Shown: positions 7,132 through 17,290 of the stretch, in pieces
Position numbering within the stretch: the first letter of the stretch is position 1
Layout: each line of letters starts with the position of its first letter
DNA from: Haplomitrium mnioides
Taxonomy: Eukaryota; Marchantiophyta; Haplomitriopsida; Calobryales
NCBI GenBank assembly: GCA_049999725.1
Contig: JBNGIS010023478.1
Location: 1 to 21,723, forward strand
Length of the DNA: 21,723 nt
Reading direction: 5' to 3'
Position numbers and translations under genes: made by a program
The notes under the pieces: model-generated
Told to the model about the DNA's origin: nothing
The model's input: the letters and a program-made list of their open reading frames with translations, nothing else
Database searches by the model: none

Positions 7132-9752
7132 ATGGCCAACCGTTACCGCACCAGACCAATGGCCATCTGGTGTGGGAATAACATTACTATCGGTTTGTAC
7201 CCTTGGGAATTCAACAAAAGAGAATCCCAAGACTTCCTTAGAATGTTCTCTTCCAAAGAATCTACTACTGGATTTCAAATTGCTGGTCACAAGCACGAAG
7301 TTCAAGCAGAAATTGTCGAATTTCCGTGGTATAGTTTGATCTCATGGAACAAAGCAATCTCCAGTTTTGTCAAGCGTGGGTATGCTGAGAAGGCACTGCA
7401 TATGTTCAAGAAAATGCGACAAAAAGGTGTGAAACCAGACAAGTTTACCTTTGTATCTGTCCTGAATGCATGTGCCAGGCTAGTAGCCTTGGAACAAGGA
7501 AGAGAAGTTCATGCTGAGATGATTGAAAGTGGGATTGAGCTCGATACATTTGTGTGGAATTCTCTTATGAGCATGTACTCTAAGTGTAACTGCATAGATG
7601 ATGCATTTGAAGTCTTCAACAATATGCCAAATCGAGATGTTGTCTCTTGGAGTATAATGATTGCAGCCTACTCCAAAAGTAACTATAATGAGAAATCATT
7701 TGAACTATTTGAGGAAATGCAACAGACTGTAAAACCAGATTTAAAGACCTTTATTAGTGTTCTAAATGTGTGTGCTAACCTAGCAGCTTTGGACCAAGGC
7801 AAGCGAGTTCATGCTCAGATGAAAGCCAGTGGGATTGCTTTTGATGTGTCTGTGCAGACCTGCCTTGTGGACATGTATGCCAAATGTGGTTGCTTAGTTG
7901 AAGCATGCAACATCTTTGATGCCATGCAAACACGGGATGTGATCGCTTGGAATGCAATGATCGGGGGATATTCAAAAAATGGATATGGCAAGAAGGCATT
8001 AGAACTATTTGACAAGATGCAAAGAGAAGGCGTGAAACCAAATGTTAGAACCTTCGTTGGTGCTCTCAATGCTTGTGCCAGTCTAGTAGCCCTGGAACAG
8101 GGTAGGCGAGTTCATGATCAGCTTATAAAAAGTGGGAATTCACTTTCTGTGTTTGCTGGGACTTGCCTTGTGGACATGTATGCCAAATGTGGGAGCATTG
8201 AAGAAGCTAGGAAAGCCTTTGACAGTATGCAGACACGAGATAAGGTATCTTGGAATGCAATGATTGGAGGGTACTCCAGATGTGGACATTATGAAGAGGC
8301 ATTGGGTCTTTTTGAGCAAATGCAACAAGAAGGTCTGAAACCAAACAATGTGACTTTTGTTAATCTCCTGAGTGCTTTTGAAGGCCCGTCTGCTCTCGAA
8401 TATGGACGACAAGTTCATGCCCAGATGCTTCAAATTGGGGTAGTACCTGATATGTATTCCTTGAATTCGTTGCTGAACATGTACACCAAATGTGGTTGCT
8501 TAGAAGATGCTCGAAAAGTCTTTGATAAAATGAAGAAACGAGATGTGTTCTCTTGGACGGCAATGATTGGGGCATATTCAAAAGGTTATGGTCAAAAGGC
8601 ATTGGCTTTATTCACGGAAATGCAACAAGATGGTGTAGAACCAGACAACATGACATTTGCATGTGTTTTCAATGCATGTGCTGGCTTGGCTGCCTTGGAA
8701 CAGGGCAAACAAGCTCATTCCAGGATGATTGGAAGTGGCATTATGCCTGATATTTGTACTTTGACTTCTCTTCTGGACATGTATGCCAAATGTGGGAGCA
8801 TTGAAGATGCACGAGAAGTGTTTGATAGTATGAATACAGAGAATTCTGTATCTTGGACTGCAATGATTGGGGGTTACTCTATGTGTGGGTATGGCAAGGA
8901 AGCTCTTCAACTCTTTCGTCAGATGCAAGAAAAGGGCATGAAGGTTGATCACATGACTTTTGTTTGTGTTCTCTCTGCCTGTAGCCATGCAGGATTGGTG
9001 GATGAGGGTCTCAGGTTCTTTGATGCTATGATTCAAGAGTATGGTATTTCACCAACCATGGAGCACTATGCCTGCATAGTAGACCTACTTGGTCGTGCAG
9101 GGAGACTGAATGAAGCAGAGGATATTATCAACAGCATGCCTTTTGAGCCTAGTTCTGTGGTATGGATGGCCTTGCTTGGTGCATGCAGAGTTCATGGAAA
9201 TCTTGATGTGGCTGAACGGGCTGCAGAACGTGTTCTTGATTTGGAACCTCATAATGCAGCAGGGTAGGTGTTGCTATCCAGCATCTATGCTGCTGCTGGT
9301 AGGTGGGATAGCAGGAAAGAGGTCAGGGAATGGATGAGAGAAAGAAATGTCAAAAAGAAACCTGGGTGTAGCTGGATTGAAGTAAATGGTGTGGTTCATT
9401 CCTTCATTATAGATGATCCATTACATCCTCAAATGTCGGAAATCTTATTCGAACTGAAGAGGTTAGTCCTTCTAATGAAGAAAGAAGAATATCTGCCAGA
9501 TACACACTTTGTTCTACGTGACTTAGAAGAGGAAGACAAGGAGGACACATTGTGCTAGCATAGTGAGAAAGTGGCCATTGGCTTTGGGCTCATTTGCACA
9601 CCTCCAGGATATACCCTCCAAATCCTTAAGAATCTTCGGGTGTGTGGGACTGCCACACTGCTGTCAAGTTTACCACAAAGGTTACTGTGAGAGATGCCAG
9701 CTGCTTTCACCACTTGAAGGACTGGGTTTGTTCGTGCAATGATTATTGGTAG
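7132..9752 (+). pseudogene. PLS-class PPR protein with E and DYW domains (organelle RNA editing factor), disabled
   Basis: The first in-frame ATG is 7132; an open stretch also runs upstream to 7081 without an ATG. Residues 68-672 hold six P-L-S triplets (18 motifs), such as DVVSWSIMIAAYSK and LVDMYAKCGSIEEAR. An E1 motif follows (673-711, ending LEPHNAAG). TAG at 9265-9267 stands where the family has Tyr. The same frame then continues through E2/E+ (KKKPGCSWIEVNG) to a second TAG at 9556-9558, again at a usual Tyr, just before [11 protein letters not shown] of the DYW deaminase. One base is lost near 9646-9648 inside the CxxC zinc motif (CGDCH). The next frame then reads through VRDASCFHH to a C-terminal NDYW and TAG at 9750-9752; about four codons before VRDAS are missing. 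Such proteins bind organelle transcripts and deaminate C to U. The PLS array plus E1 alone could still be expressed, but the editing domain is lost. No introns are needed, as is typical of the family. Confidence 0.9.
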
Positions 9753-10462
9753 ACAAGTAGTGAGGATGGGTGATAAGATCACTATTTTAACCTGACATAA
9801 AGGAAGGGCAAAATGTGTTCTGAGAATAAGCACTGATGAAAGAAGACACCAGTGTACTGATGCTTGAGAGTAAATTTTGAATTATCAAGGATTTTTCTTA
9901 CACACAGGGCAGAATGAGGATTGGATCTGTAGCAGCTCTGAGCAGTTAATGAAAGGCTGCAACGGAGACAGCAGAACGACCAGTTTTAATAATGAATAAA
10001 TTTTCTTGTTTAGCATTACTCGTGAAATTTGAACTCATTAAGGACTTAAGACATGGCAAGGTCCAGTAAACTGTCAGGAACAAGGATTTTTGTTCGGATT
10101 TGTGTGTGTTCTCGGACAAAACAAAAAGGGGAAAAAAATGAGATTTTTCTGGGGTAGTTCTATGCTTTATTTCTGTATGTCTAAAGTTTCCTCCCTCCAA
10201 ACAGTCTGGTTATCTTTTTGTTTCACAAGCAGGGAATGTTTTAGTCACCTATGCTGGGAGTTTCCTGGGTTATTTGCATAAAGGAAAATGCATGCTTGGA
10301 TCATAAGAGTAAGAGCTGATATCAGGTGGGCTGCCTGATGGCGTGGCTGGATTTGGAGGGGAGCAGGACCCTCCTGCTCTCCTGTTCTGTTCTGCAGCTT
10401 ATGGGTTCTTAGTTATTTTGTGGTGATTGGAGCAAATTGTTACAATTAGTACTCTTATCATG
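9753..10462. other. Sequence downstream of the PPR gene, no gene recognised
   Basis: Probably holds the 3' flank of the PPR gene. ORFs on both strands (for example 9946-10200 and 10090-10281) lack any recognisable motif. A small perfect hairpin lies at 10361-10379 and a palindrome CTGATATCAG at about 10316-10325. Confidence 0.5.
10361..10379. other. Short perfect hairpin
   Basis: Arms GAGCAGGA (10361-10368) and TCCTGCTC (10372-10379) surround a CCC loop. It could fold as DNA or RNA, but nothing ties it to a function. Confidence 0.4.
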
Positions 10463-11050
10463 ACATATGCTTGGTGGGACTCTGGGCAAACATGTTGGAC
10501 ACCAAGCTCTATAATTCACTTGGTAAAACACTTTTGACAATTTGGTGAGACTCTTGGAAAGGAAGGAATGTCAACTGGACACTAATGACTATGAAAGTGA
10601 AAGTTCTGGTGAGAGACACTAATGACTAGGAAAGTTCTGGTGAGAAGTAAAACAAGGCATTTGCTTGGTAGGACTTTTAGCAAACATGTTGGACTTGTAT
10701 GGATCAAGTTTTAAAATTCACTCGCAAAACTCTTTCAACAGTTTGGTGACTTTTTTTTGAAAGGAATGTTAAAAGAGACTAATTGTTCAACAATTTGGTG
10801 AGACTTTTTCGAAAGGAATGTCAATGGGACACTACTTCCTAGGACACTTCAGAAAACTCTTTCAACAATTTGGTGAGAACTTTTCACAAGGAATGTCAAT
10901 AGGACATTAATTGTTATAACAGTTCGGGTGAGAAGTGACAAGATGAGGCATTTGGTTGGTGGGACTCTACACAAACATGTTGGACTAGGTAGAGAAGTAA
11001 ACAAGATGAGGCATTTGCTTGGTGGGACACTTATTTTACAAGGACGGCAA
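10463..11050 (+). repeat. Degenerate interspersed/tandem repeat block of unknown kind
   Basis: Two motifs recur. Motif X, GGCATTTGCTTGGTGGGAC, usually followed by AAACATGTTGGAC, occurs near 10463, 10655, 10945 and 11007. Motif Y, AACAATTTGGTGAGAC followed by GAAAGGAATGTCAA, occurs near 10536, 10738, 10789 and 10866. Copies differ by substitutions and small indels. Element or satellite type not recognised. Confidence 0.7.
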
Positions 11051-11417
11051 CAAGATATTAAAGATTAGTAAGGTTAGGGTGAGAACTAAATTTACTAGAT
11101 AATTAAGGCTATTAAAGTTATGATGAGAATTAAACTAGATAATAAAGGTTAGGAAGTTTAGGTTGAGAATTAAATTGGATTATAAGAATTGAATGACACA
11201 ATTACCATTATGATAGATAGTGTTGGATAAGACTTCTTTTCAATGCATGTCAACTCCTCTACATTTTTTTTTCTTAGTACTTACTTCTCTTATCTAGTCT
11301 CACAATTCATTTAATTCCTTTAACTTCTCTAGATGGGCACTTCTACCATCGTGTTATGATTACACTAGTAAGTGGCATTGGTTGGGAGCATGTAAAGATA
11401 ACCATTACTGTATAGTT
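11051..11417. other. AT-rich sequence, no gene recognised
   Basis: Contains three loosely repeated GAGAA(C/T)TAAA segments near 11090, 11125 and 11165, perhaps a decayed tail of the preceding repeat block. Nothing coding is seen. It ends at the target duplication of element D. Confidence 0.4.
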
Positions 11418-11422
11418 GTCAA
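11418..11422. repeat. Target site duplication of element D, left copy (GTCAA)
   Basis: GTCAA directly precedes the LTR edge at 11423 and recurs directly after the other LTR at 21186-21190. Five bases is the usual Ty3/gypsy duplication. Confidence 0.9.
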
Positions 11423-11859
11423 TGTCAAGAACTCAAAGATCAAATCCAAATGAGTAACAACTTATAGTGAACTCTAATAGAGTTCTTCGACCAAATGCCA
11501 ATAAGTCAAGCAAAAGCCATACAACTAAAACACCTAAGTGATTTGAGAGGAACACCAGAATAAGATATGAGGCTATGAAGCATTTCTATTTATACAAGAG
11601 AAGAAGGTGTCATCCTTTTTTTTTTCATTTACAAGTCACTTCTAATCTCAACCCTAGAATTGATCGCTTAGAAGTAACTTCTAATTTCAACCTTAAAATT
11701 AATTACTAAGAAGTCACTTCTAGTTTCAACCCTAAAACTCTAAAAGTAACTTTGAAAACAAGTAATCTTATCTCAATTCAACTCTAAAAATGACCCTCCA
11801 CTACTTCACTACTCTCTATTTTCTTATAAATAGCACAACAGTATGCTTGTACTATTGCA
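11423..11859 (-). repeat. Element D 3' LTR (437 bp)
   Basis: Plus-strand ends are TGTCAAGAACTC and GTACTATTGCA (TG..CA). It is followed inside by the complement of a degraded polypurine tract (AGAAGGCAATGATTA), which compares with AGAAGGCGGGGATTA in element E. Confidence 0.9.
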
Positions 11860-11869
11860 TAATCATTGC

Positions 11870-12475
11870 CTTCTAATCGATGACGTCTTTGTCATGACTG
11901 GTAGTTTCAAATAATCGAATAGCTTCTTGAGCATTCTCAAGATTAGAGTATGGTTTCTAAGTAGCATCATAAAGCGGATATCCATTTCACAAAACTTTAT
12001 ATTGAACTTGAGTATATCGCTCATACTTGAGAACTCGCTTAGCCAAAATGTGGTCCCCCTCATATTCTTCATGATCATCAAGAACAATAGGTGGAGGAGG
12101 AATTGGAACACGATTCAGACAAGAAGATGGACAAGAAACAAAAGGTTTAAGTTTAGATACATGGAGTATATGATGAATCTTCAGATGGAGAGGAAGATCA
12201 AGTTTGTACGCAACGGAAGAAATAACTTGAGAAATTGAGAAAGAACCAATCCAAGCTTGAGATAGCTTACAGACTTGAATATTTAAAGACAAAGAAAAAT
12301 CATCAGTAGAAAGCATAATTTGGTCATCTACAACATAAGAAAAATCACAACGATGTTTATTGACATATTTTAAAACCAATTTTGAGTAATAACACGATGG
12401 TTTTTGGCATCTTGCAAAGAGGAAGATAAACATAACAACAAAGTAGAAAGACTTAGAACATTGGAAGAGAAACAA
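11870..12475 (-). pseudogene. Element D integrase tail and chromodomain, with stops
   Basis: The open part at 12475-11987 has KLSQAWIGSFSISQVIS, HVSKLKPF and then a chromodomain start (VLDDHEEYEGDHILAKRVL) ending VQYKVL. TGA follows where the chromodomain has its aromatic-cage Trp (family VKWKGY), then NGYPLYDAT, TAG at a second expected Trp, and KPYSNLENAQEAI. Chromovirus chromodomains steer integration to marked chromatin. Element E has a TGA at the same first Trp. Confidence 0.85.
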
Positions 12476-13320
12476 GAAAGCAAACTATCGAGAACAAGAG
12501 GATGTTGATCAAAATTAAGAAAGAAAGGAGAAAATCTAGTATTTGCATGTTTGGAGTTGTTGTATGCAAACTCCATAGCAGATAAAAAAAATATCCCAAT
12601 CCGTGTGATGAATGTTGATAAACACACAATGCACATACTTCATAATACGATTGCACGTTCAGCTTTCCCATCTATTTGAGGATGATAATTCGTAGACATA
12701 GATAGTTTGGTATTCAAAAGTGTGAACAACTCTCACCAAAACTTCCCAGTGAATCGTGGATTTCGATCAAATATTAATAACTTTGGCATTCCATAATATT
12801 GAAAGATTGTATCAATGTAAATCTTAGCCAATTGTGGAGAAACCACCATATCCACTGTCGATGGTAGATGAATTTTTTTGCTTAGCTTATCTACAAACAC
12901 CACAATGGCAGTAAACCCACAAGTCGTGGCTGGAAATGAAGTGACAAGATCCAAACTTACATGCTCACATAGAGTAGTAGGAGTCGGTAGTGGTTGAAGA
13001 AGGTCAATTGGTTTTTGATTTGAAGCCTTGTTTTGTTGATAACTTTCACAAGAATAAACAAAGCTAAGAGCATCTCGAGCTAGGTTTGGCCACCACCAAG
13101 TGAGTTGAAGCAACTCTATAGTCTTGTCTACCCCAAGATGTTTAGAAATTAGAATGTCATATGCTTCTTGTAAACGGGGCCATTCGAAGCGTATCATCTT
13201 GTGAAACATATATTTGATGGTCTTGATGGAGAATACTATCTTGAATGGAAAAAAATGCATGATGTTCACTATCTTTGACCGCCAAACGTGTTCTAACAAA
13301 ATTAAAGAAGGCATCTTCAT
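12476..13320 (-). pseudogene. Element D integrase zinc finger and core, broken
   Basis: The open part at 13320-12733 includes the zinc-binding region, where the first His (EAYDI) and the last Cys (SCESY) are both Tyr. It then has HVSLDLVTS (first Asp) and FDRNPRFTGKFW (second Asp, with the following Asp changed to Asn). A frameshift near 12730 leads to LSMSTNYHPQIDGKAERA, which keeps the Glu-Arg of the third acid, and then a stop. The region around 12636-12370 (MEFAYNNSKHAN) continues in another frame. Degenerate throughout. Confidence 0.85.
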
Positions 13321-13837
13321 ATAGCTTCAAAAATTGTTATTGGTTGCTTCATCAAGATGCAATACACTAACATTTGCAACCTCCAATACATTTTTCGATG
13401 GTATAGTCTTTGTGATAGTGCATCAGAAATGGCATAGAACCTTCTCGGCTTGTACTCCAGCTTGATATCAAAGAGTTGTAGTTGATCTTCCCATTGATGA
13501 TGATGACTGGTCACATTTTCCAAGTGAATTACTTGCAACAAAGGCTTGTAATCGGTGCGTATAAGTACATGCTTTCCTACAAGATAGTGTCTCCAAATCT
13601 TGGTAGCATAAATCATCACAAATTGCTATCTATTCTTTGTAGAATAATTTATCTCTATTGTATTTAGTTGGCATGACACGAAGGCAATCAGATGCAGTTC
13701 ATCCTCAACTCTTGTTGTAACACTACTTCAATGGAAAAATTAAAGGCATCAAAATCAACTATGCAACGTGTTTTTGGATCATACGGTTGTAGAATTGGAC
13801 AAGAAGACACAACATTCTTGAGTCGTTGACATGCCTC
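13317..13837 (-). pseudogene. Element D RNase H, broken
   Basis: The open end at 13619-13317 has ATKIWRHYLVGKHVLIRTDY and KPLLQVIHLENVTSHHHQWE, as in C and E. Further upstream on the minus strand, VDFDAFNFSIEVVLQQE marks the first catalytic Asp region (near 13755). Stops include TAG in NRxQFVMIYA near 13625. The order relative to RT and integrase is standard for Ty3/gypsy. Confidence 0.8.
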
Positions 13838-14137
13838 TTACACTTTGGTTGTCCATTGAAACTTTGCCTCTTTGCTTAGCAAATCCATTAGTGGTGCAGC
13901 AATATGAGCATAGTAATGGATGAATCTTTGATAAAAGCTTGCCAATCCATTGAAATCTTGAACATCATTTGCATCATTTGGTGTTGGCCACTTTATAATG
14001 GCCTTATTCTTCTCTTCCTCTATCTTGATGCCATATGCAGAAACTTTATGTCCTAGGTAAGTCACCTCTTACTTCCAAAACTCACACTTGGACTTCTTGC
14101 AATAAAACTTCCAATTATGTAGTCTTTGTAATACTTC
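13838..14137 (-). pseudogene. Element D reverse transcriptase, C-terminal part
   Basis: From the junction with element E the minus strand reads LQRLHNWKFYCKKSKCEFWK, a stop, then TYLGHKVSAYGIKIEEEK, IKWPTPNDANDVQDFNGLAS and IHYYAHIAAPLMDLLSKEAK: the RT thumb/connection. It joins the part at 19209-19720 once element E is removed (HRDHLKEV before, LQRLHNW after). Confidence 0.9.
14133..14137. repeat. Target site duplication of element E, left copy (ACTTC)
   Basis: ACTTC directly precedes the LTR at 14138 and recurs at 19209-19213 directly after the 3' LTR. Confidence 0.92.
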
Positions 14138-14469
14138 TGTAATAGTACAAGTATAAGACTTTGCTATTTATAAGAAAATAGAGAGGAGTGAAGGAAGTGG
14201 TAGGGAGTCACTTTTAGGGTTGAGATAAGATTACTTGCCTTTGAAGTCACTTTTAGAGTTGTAATTAGAAGTGACTTGTAAGTGAAGAAAGAGGGATGAC
14301 ACCCTCTTCTCTTGTATAAATTGAAGGGTTTTTTAGCCCCACTACTCATTCTAGAGTTTCTTTCAATTCGGTTTGGCTCTTTGGTTGCTTGGCTTTGAGT
14401 TGTGTAACTTTATTAGAGTTATCTTGAAGTTGTTACTTATTTGGAAGTTGGTCTTTGAGTTCTTTTACA
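14138..14469 (+). repeat. Element E 5' LTR (332 bp)
   Basis: Bounded by TGTAATAGTAC and CTTTTACA. TATAAA at 14315-14320 is the likely promoter TATA box. It is shorter than the 3' LTR because of indels, chiefly loss of about 37 bp between TTGGCTTT direct repeats and about 16 bp in the U3 repeat region. Confidence 0.93.
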
Positions 14470-14470
14470 T

Positions 14471-14483
14471 TGGTATCAGAGCC
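14471..14483 (+). other. Element E primer binding site
   Basis: TGGTATCAGAGCC starts one base after the LTR end; initiator tRNA-Met type. Confidence 0.93.
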
Positions 14484-14501
14484 ACGGTTCTTTTTGGTGG
14501 A

Positions 14502-15310
14502 ATGAAGAATAAAGAAGCAAGGATGCAAGCGATGCAACAACAAATTCTTTCTTGCATTCTAGAAGTTCAAATGCAAATAGAGAAGATGGCATATTTTCAA
14601 GAAGAAGAAAGTCATGTGCGGTTTCTCAAACCAAAAGCATATGATGGGAAGATGGTTTTTGGCGCATTTAAGAATTTCTTGTTCGATTGTGAACAATATT
14701 TTGAGGCTACCAATGAAAGAGAGGATGGTCAAAGAATTCTATTTGTTGCAAGTGAATTGGAAGGAGTGGCAAAAACTTGGTGGAGATATCAAATTGAGCA
14801 AGCTCAACGTGGAATAATTGCTCTAATTGCCTCTTGGCAAGAGTTCAAAGAAGTGGCAACTCTAAGATTTAGAGTGTTAAATACTCCAAAAGTGGCAAGA
14901 AATCCCTTGGCGGAATTGAAGCAAACTTGGTACGGTAAGGAGCTATGTCATGCAATTTCAGAATATAATTATGCAAATTCCTAGTATGGGCAAAGGAGAA
15001 GCTTTAGATCATTTTTTTCGAGGATTGAAGCCTTGCCCTAGAATGGAAGTGACAATGAGAGAGTACTCTCAGCTAGAAGAAGCAACGCACATGCCTGAAT
15101 GATGCGACTCATTGCTAGCAACTACCGAAGTTAGGCCATGACCACAACAAGCTTTACCAAATGTTTGTGTGCCACCAAATGAGGTTGTACTCATGGAGAT
15201 TGAAGCGGCGCAAAGAGTGGCACTTACTAATGTGGAGCGTGAGCACCTTAGTCAAAGTGGAGGATGTTAATATTGTTGACAACTTGGCTACATGATTGCA
15301 AATTTCTCAC
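14502..15310 (+). pseudogene. Element E gag, frameshifted
   Basis: The ATG at 14502-14504 (MKNKEARMQAMQQQ) opens a reading frame to 14984 with FLFDCEQYFEATNERED and VAKTWWRYQIEQAQRG, the gag signature. After LAELKQ (near 14925) a frameshift destroys the reading. Other frames then give the capsid end (GEALDHFFRGLKP near 15000) and the tail (ALPNVCVPPNEVV near 15155). The zinc knuckle near 15265 reads GC-stop-YC-stop-QLGYMIANFS: its first TAA is private, while the TGA and the Phe in place of the last Cys are shared with element B. Confidence 0.88.
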
Positions 15311-15439
15311 ATTGACAAAATCAACCACACTCTTTTGTTCAAGCAACAATTATTGAAGAAGAACATCAAGAAAACGACCGACTTCAGTAAAGACAGTTGA
15401 GCAATTTACTGAGAGCTTGACTAGTTCCAATAGAATGAA

Positions 15440-15845
15440 AAGCTCGATAAGAATTAGAAGCATGTTGTTTCATCTAGACGGTATGGTTGATGAGCATTCT
15501 TGTAGAATGTTGGTAGATTGTGGAAATTCTGAAAATTTCATGTTATTACTTTTTGCAAAGAAAATCAAAGCTAAAGCTTTGCCTATCTAGAGAAGTTTTG
15601 TGACTATAGCCGATGGCCAAAAACATGAGGTATTCCACTGACAAGCCATTTCTTCTAAGGATTGGCAAAGAGTATGAGCACTCGTACAATATGACATTAT
15701 TTTGGACTTGCTCTGGCTTGCCTTGGCTTGAGGATCTATCTGCTCAAGTTGATTGGGCAAAAAAACGATAAATTCAAGTTACTTTACAAGGAAAGAAATT
15801 TCTCTTAAAGTGTCTGACACCATTGGTGAAGAAGCCCAAATCAGT
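15440..15845 (+). pseudogene. Element E aspartic protease region, broken
   Basis: Near 15500 the frame reads MLVDCGNSENFMLLLFAK: the retropepsin active site with D-C-G in place of the usual D-S/T-G, as in element B. It continues to ADGQKHEV near 15610, then breaks. The rest up to 15845 is linker, with fragments such as WAKKR near 15755 preceding the RT. Confidence 0.75.
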
Positions 15846-15858
15846 TTAGCATAATATT

Positions 15859-16690
15859 TTGATGGAGAAAGAGTTGCTTATCTTTGCTGTATGGATCAAG
15901 CTTATTTTGGACTTGAATAAGGCAGGAGGGAAATCTTTCCCGACCTCAATGATTGATGATATTTTGAAGGAGTTTTCATATATGTTTTTGGATGATTTGC
16001 TAAAAGGATTACCAAATGATGGTGGAATGCTTTTTCTGATTGAGTTGATACCAAGAAGTGCTCCTTATAATTGGCCTATATATAGGTTATCGCCACAAGA
16101 GTTGGAAGAGCTTTGCAGAACCTTGACAAATCTTCTTGAGAAGGATTTCATTCAGTATAGTACTTCACCTTGCAGAGCACCGATATTCTCTATACCAAAA
16201 AAAGATGGTGGATTTTGTCTTTGTATTGATTACCTTGGTTTGAACAAACAAACCATACAGAATGCATATCCCTTACCACATATTGATGATTTTTGGGATC
16301 AATTGAGTGGTGCACGGTTCTTTTCCAAGTTGGATCTTTGAAAAGGTTATTGGCAAATTCATATCAAGCCAAGTGATGTGCCGAAGACAGTTTTTGCATG
16401 AGCTTTGAGTGGAAGGTCCTTACATTTGGTCTCACTAATGCTCCGGCTATATTCATGGATCAAATGCATCGAATTTTTGATGAGGTATTGGATAAGTCAG
16501 CTTTGGTATTCTTGAATCACATTTTTATTTTTAGCAAAACTGAAGCTGAGCATCGTAATCATCTCAAAGAAGTCTTGCAAAGATTACGCAATTGGAAGTT
16601 TGTTGCAAGAGATCCAAGTACGAATTTTGGAAGCAAGAGGTTAAAGATGGTGTAAAGATGGAAGAAGAGAAAATCAAGGCTATTACAGAG
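15859..16690 (+). pseudogene. Element E reverse transcriptase, broken and active site lost
   Basis: The open part at 15859-16341 has the RT entry ([47 protein letters not shown]) and ends SKLDL followed by TGA at an expected Arg codon; element D has the same TGA. GYWQIHIKPSDVPKT follows, with another stop and frameshift, then FEWKVLTFGLTNAPAIFM and the catalytic-loop region. The Y/F-x-D-D motif there reads FLNH (near 16510), so both metal-binding Asp are gone; element D retains FLDD. HRNHLKEVLQRLRNWKF is the uninterrupted version of the site where E is inserted in D. Confidence 0.9.
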
Positions 16691-17290
16691 TAGCCAACAC
16701 CAAAGGAGGCAAAAGACATTAGAGCCTTCAATGGATTGGCAAGCTTCTATCAAAAATTCATCCATTATTATGCACATATTGCTACACCACTTATAGATCT
16801 ACTAGGTAAGGAGGTCAATTTTTAATGAACCACCAAAGAGCAAGCGACATTTCAATAGCTCAAAGATGCAATCTCATCTCGTCCTAATCTATAGCCATAT
16901 GATCCAAAGGCACATTGTATAGTTGATTTTGATGCTTCTAATTTTGCTATTGGTGCATTTTTGCAGCAAGAGTTTGAGAATGGACTTCATCCAATTACCT
17001 TTATGTCACGCCAATTAAGTGCGACAGAGAGAAATTACTGTGCAAGGAATCGAGAGTAATTAGAAATGGTTTTTGGTACCAAAGCATGAAGACACTATCT
17101 TTCATGAAGACATATGCTCATGAGCAACAGATCATAAGCCATTGTTACAAGCAATCCATTTGGAAAATATGACAAGTTGTCATCACCAATGGGAGGATCA
17201 ATTGAAACTCTTTAATACCAAGCTAGAGTACAAGCCTAGAAGGTTCAACACCATTCCTGATGCATTGTCAAGAATGTTGGATCATCAAGT
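16691..17290 (+). pseudogene. Element E RT connection and RNase H, broken
   Basis: Segments NGLASFYQKFIHYYAHIATP (near 16730), VDFDASNFAIGAFLQQEFEN (near 16920), FMSRQLSATERNYCARNRE then TAA (near 17055), and LQAIHLENMTSCHHQWEDQL (near 17145) follow the same order as in C and D. The TAA sits where C has TAG. Confidence 0.85.

Noticed and set aside
7084-9036. Several minus-strand ORFs of 70-140 codons across the PPR gene.
   Set aside because: They are shadows of the repetitive plus-strand coding sequence, with no independent motif.
9265-9558. Repair of the PPR stop codons by fern-type U-to-C RNA editing.
   Set aside because: That editing acts in organelles and would turn UAG into CAG (Gln), not Tyr; this is a nuclear gene with a frameshift as well.
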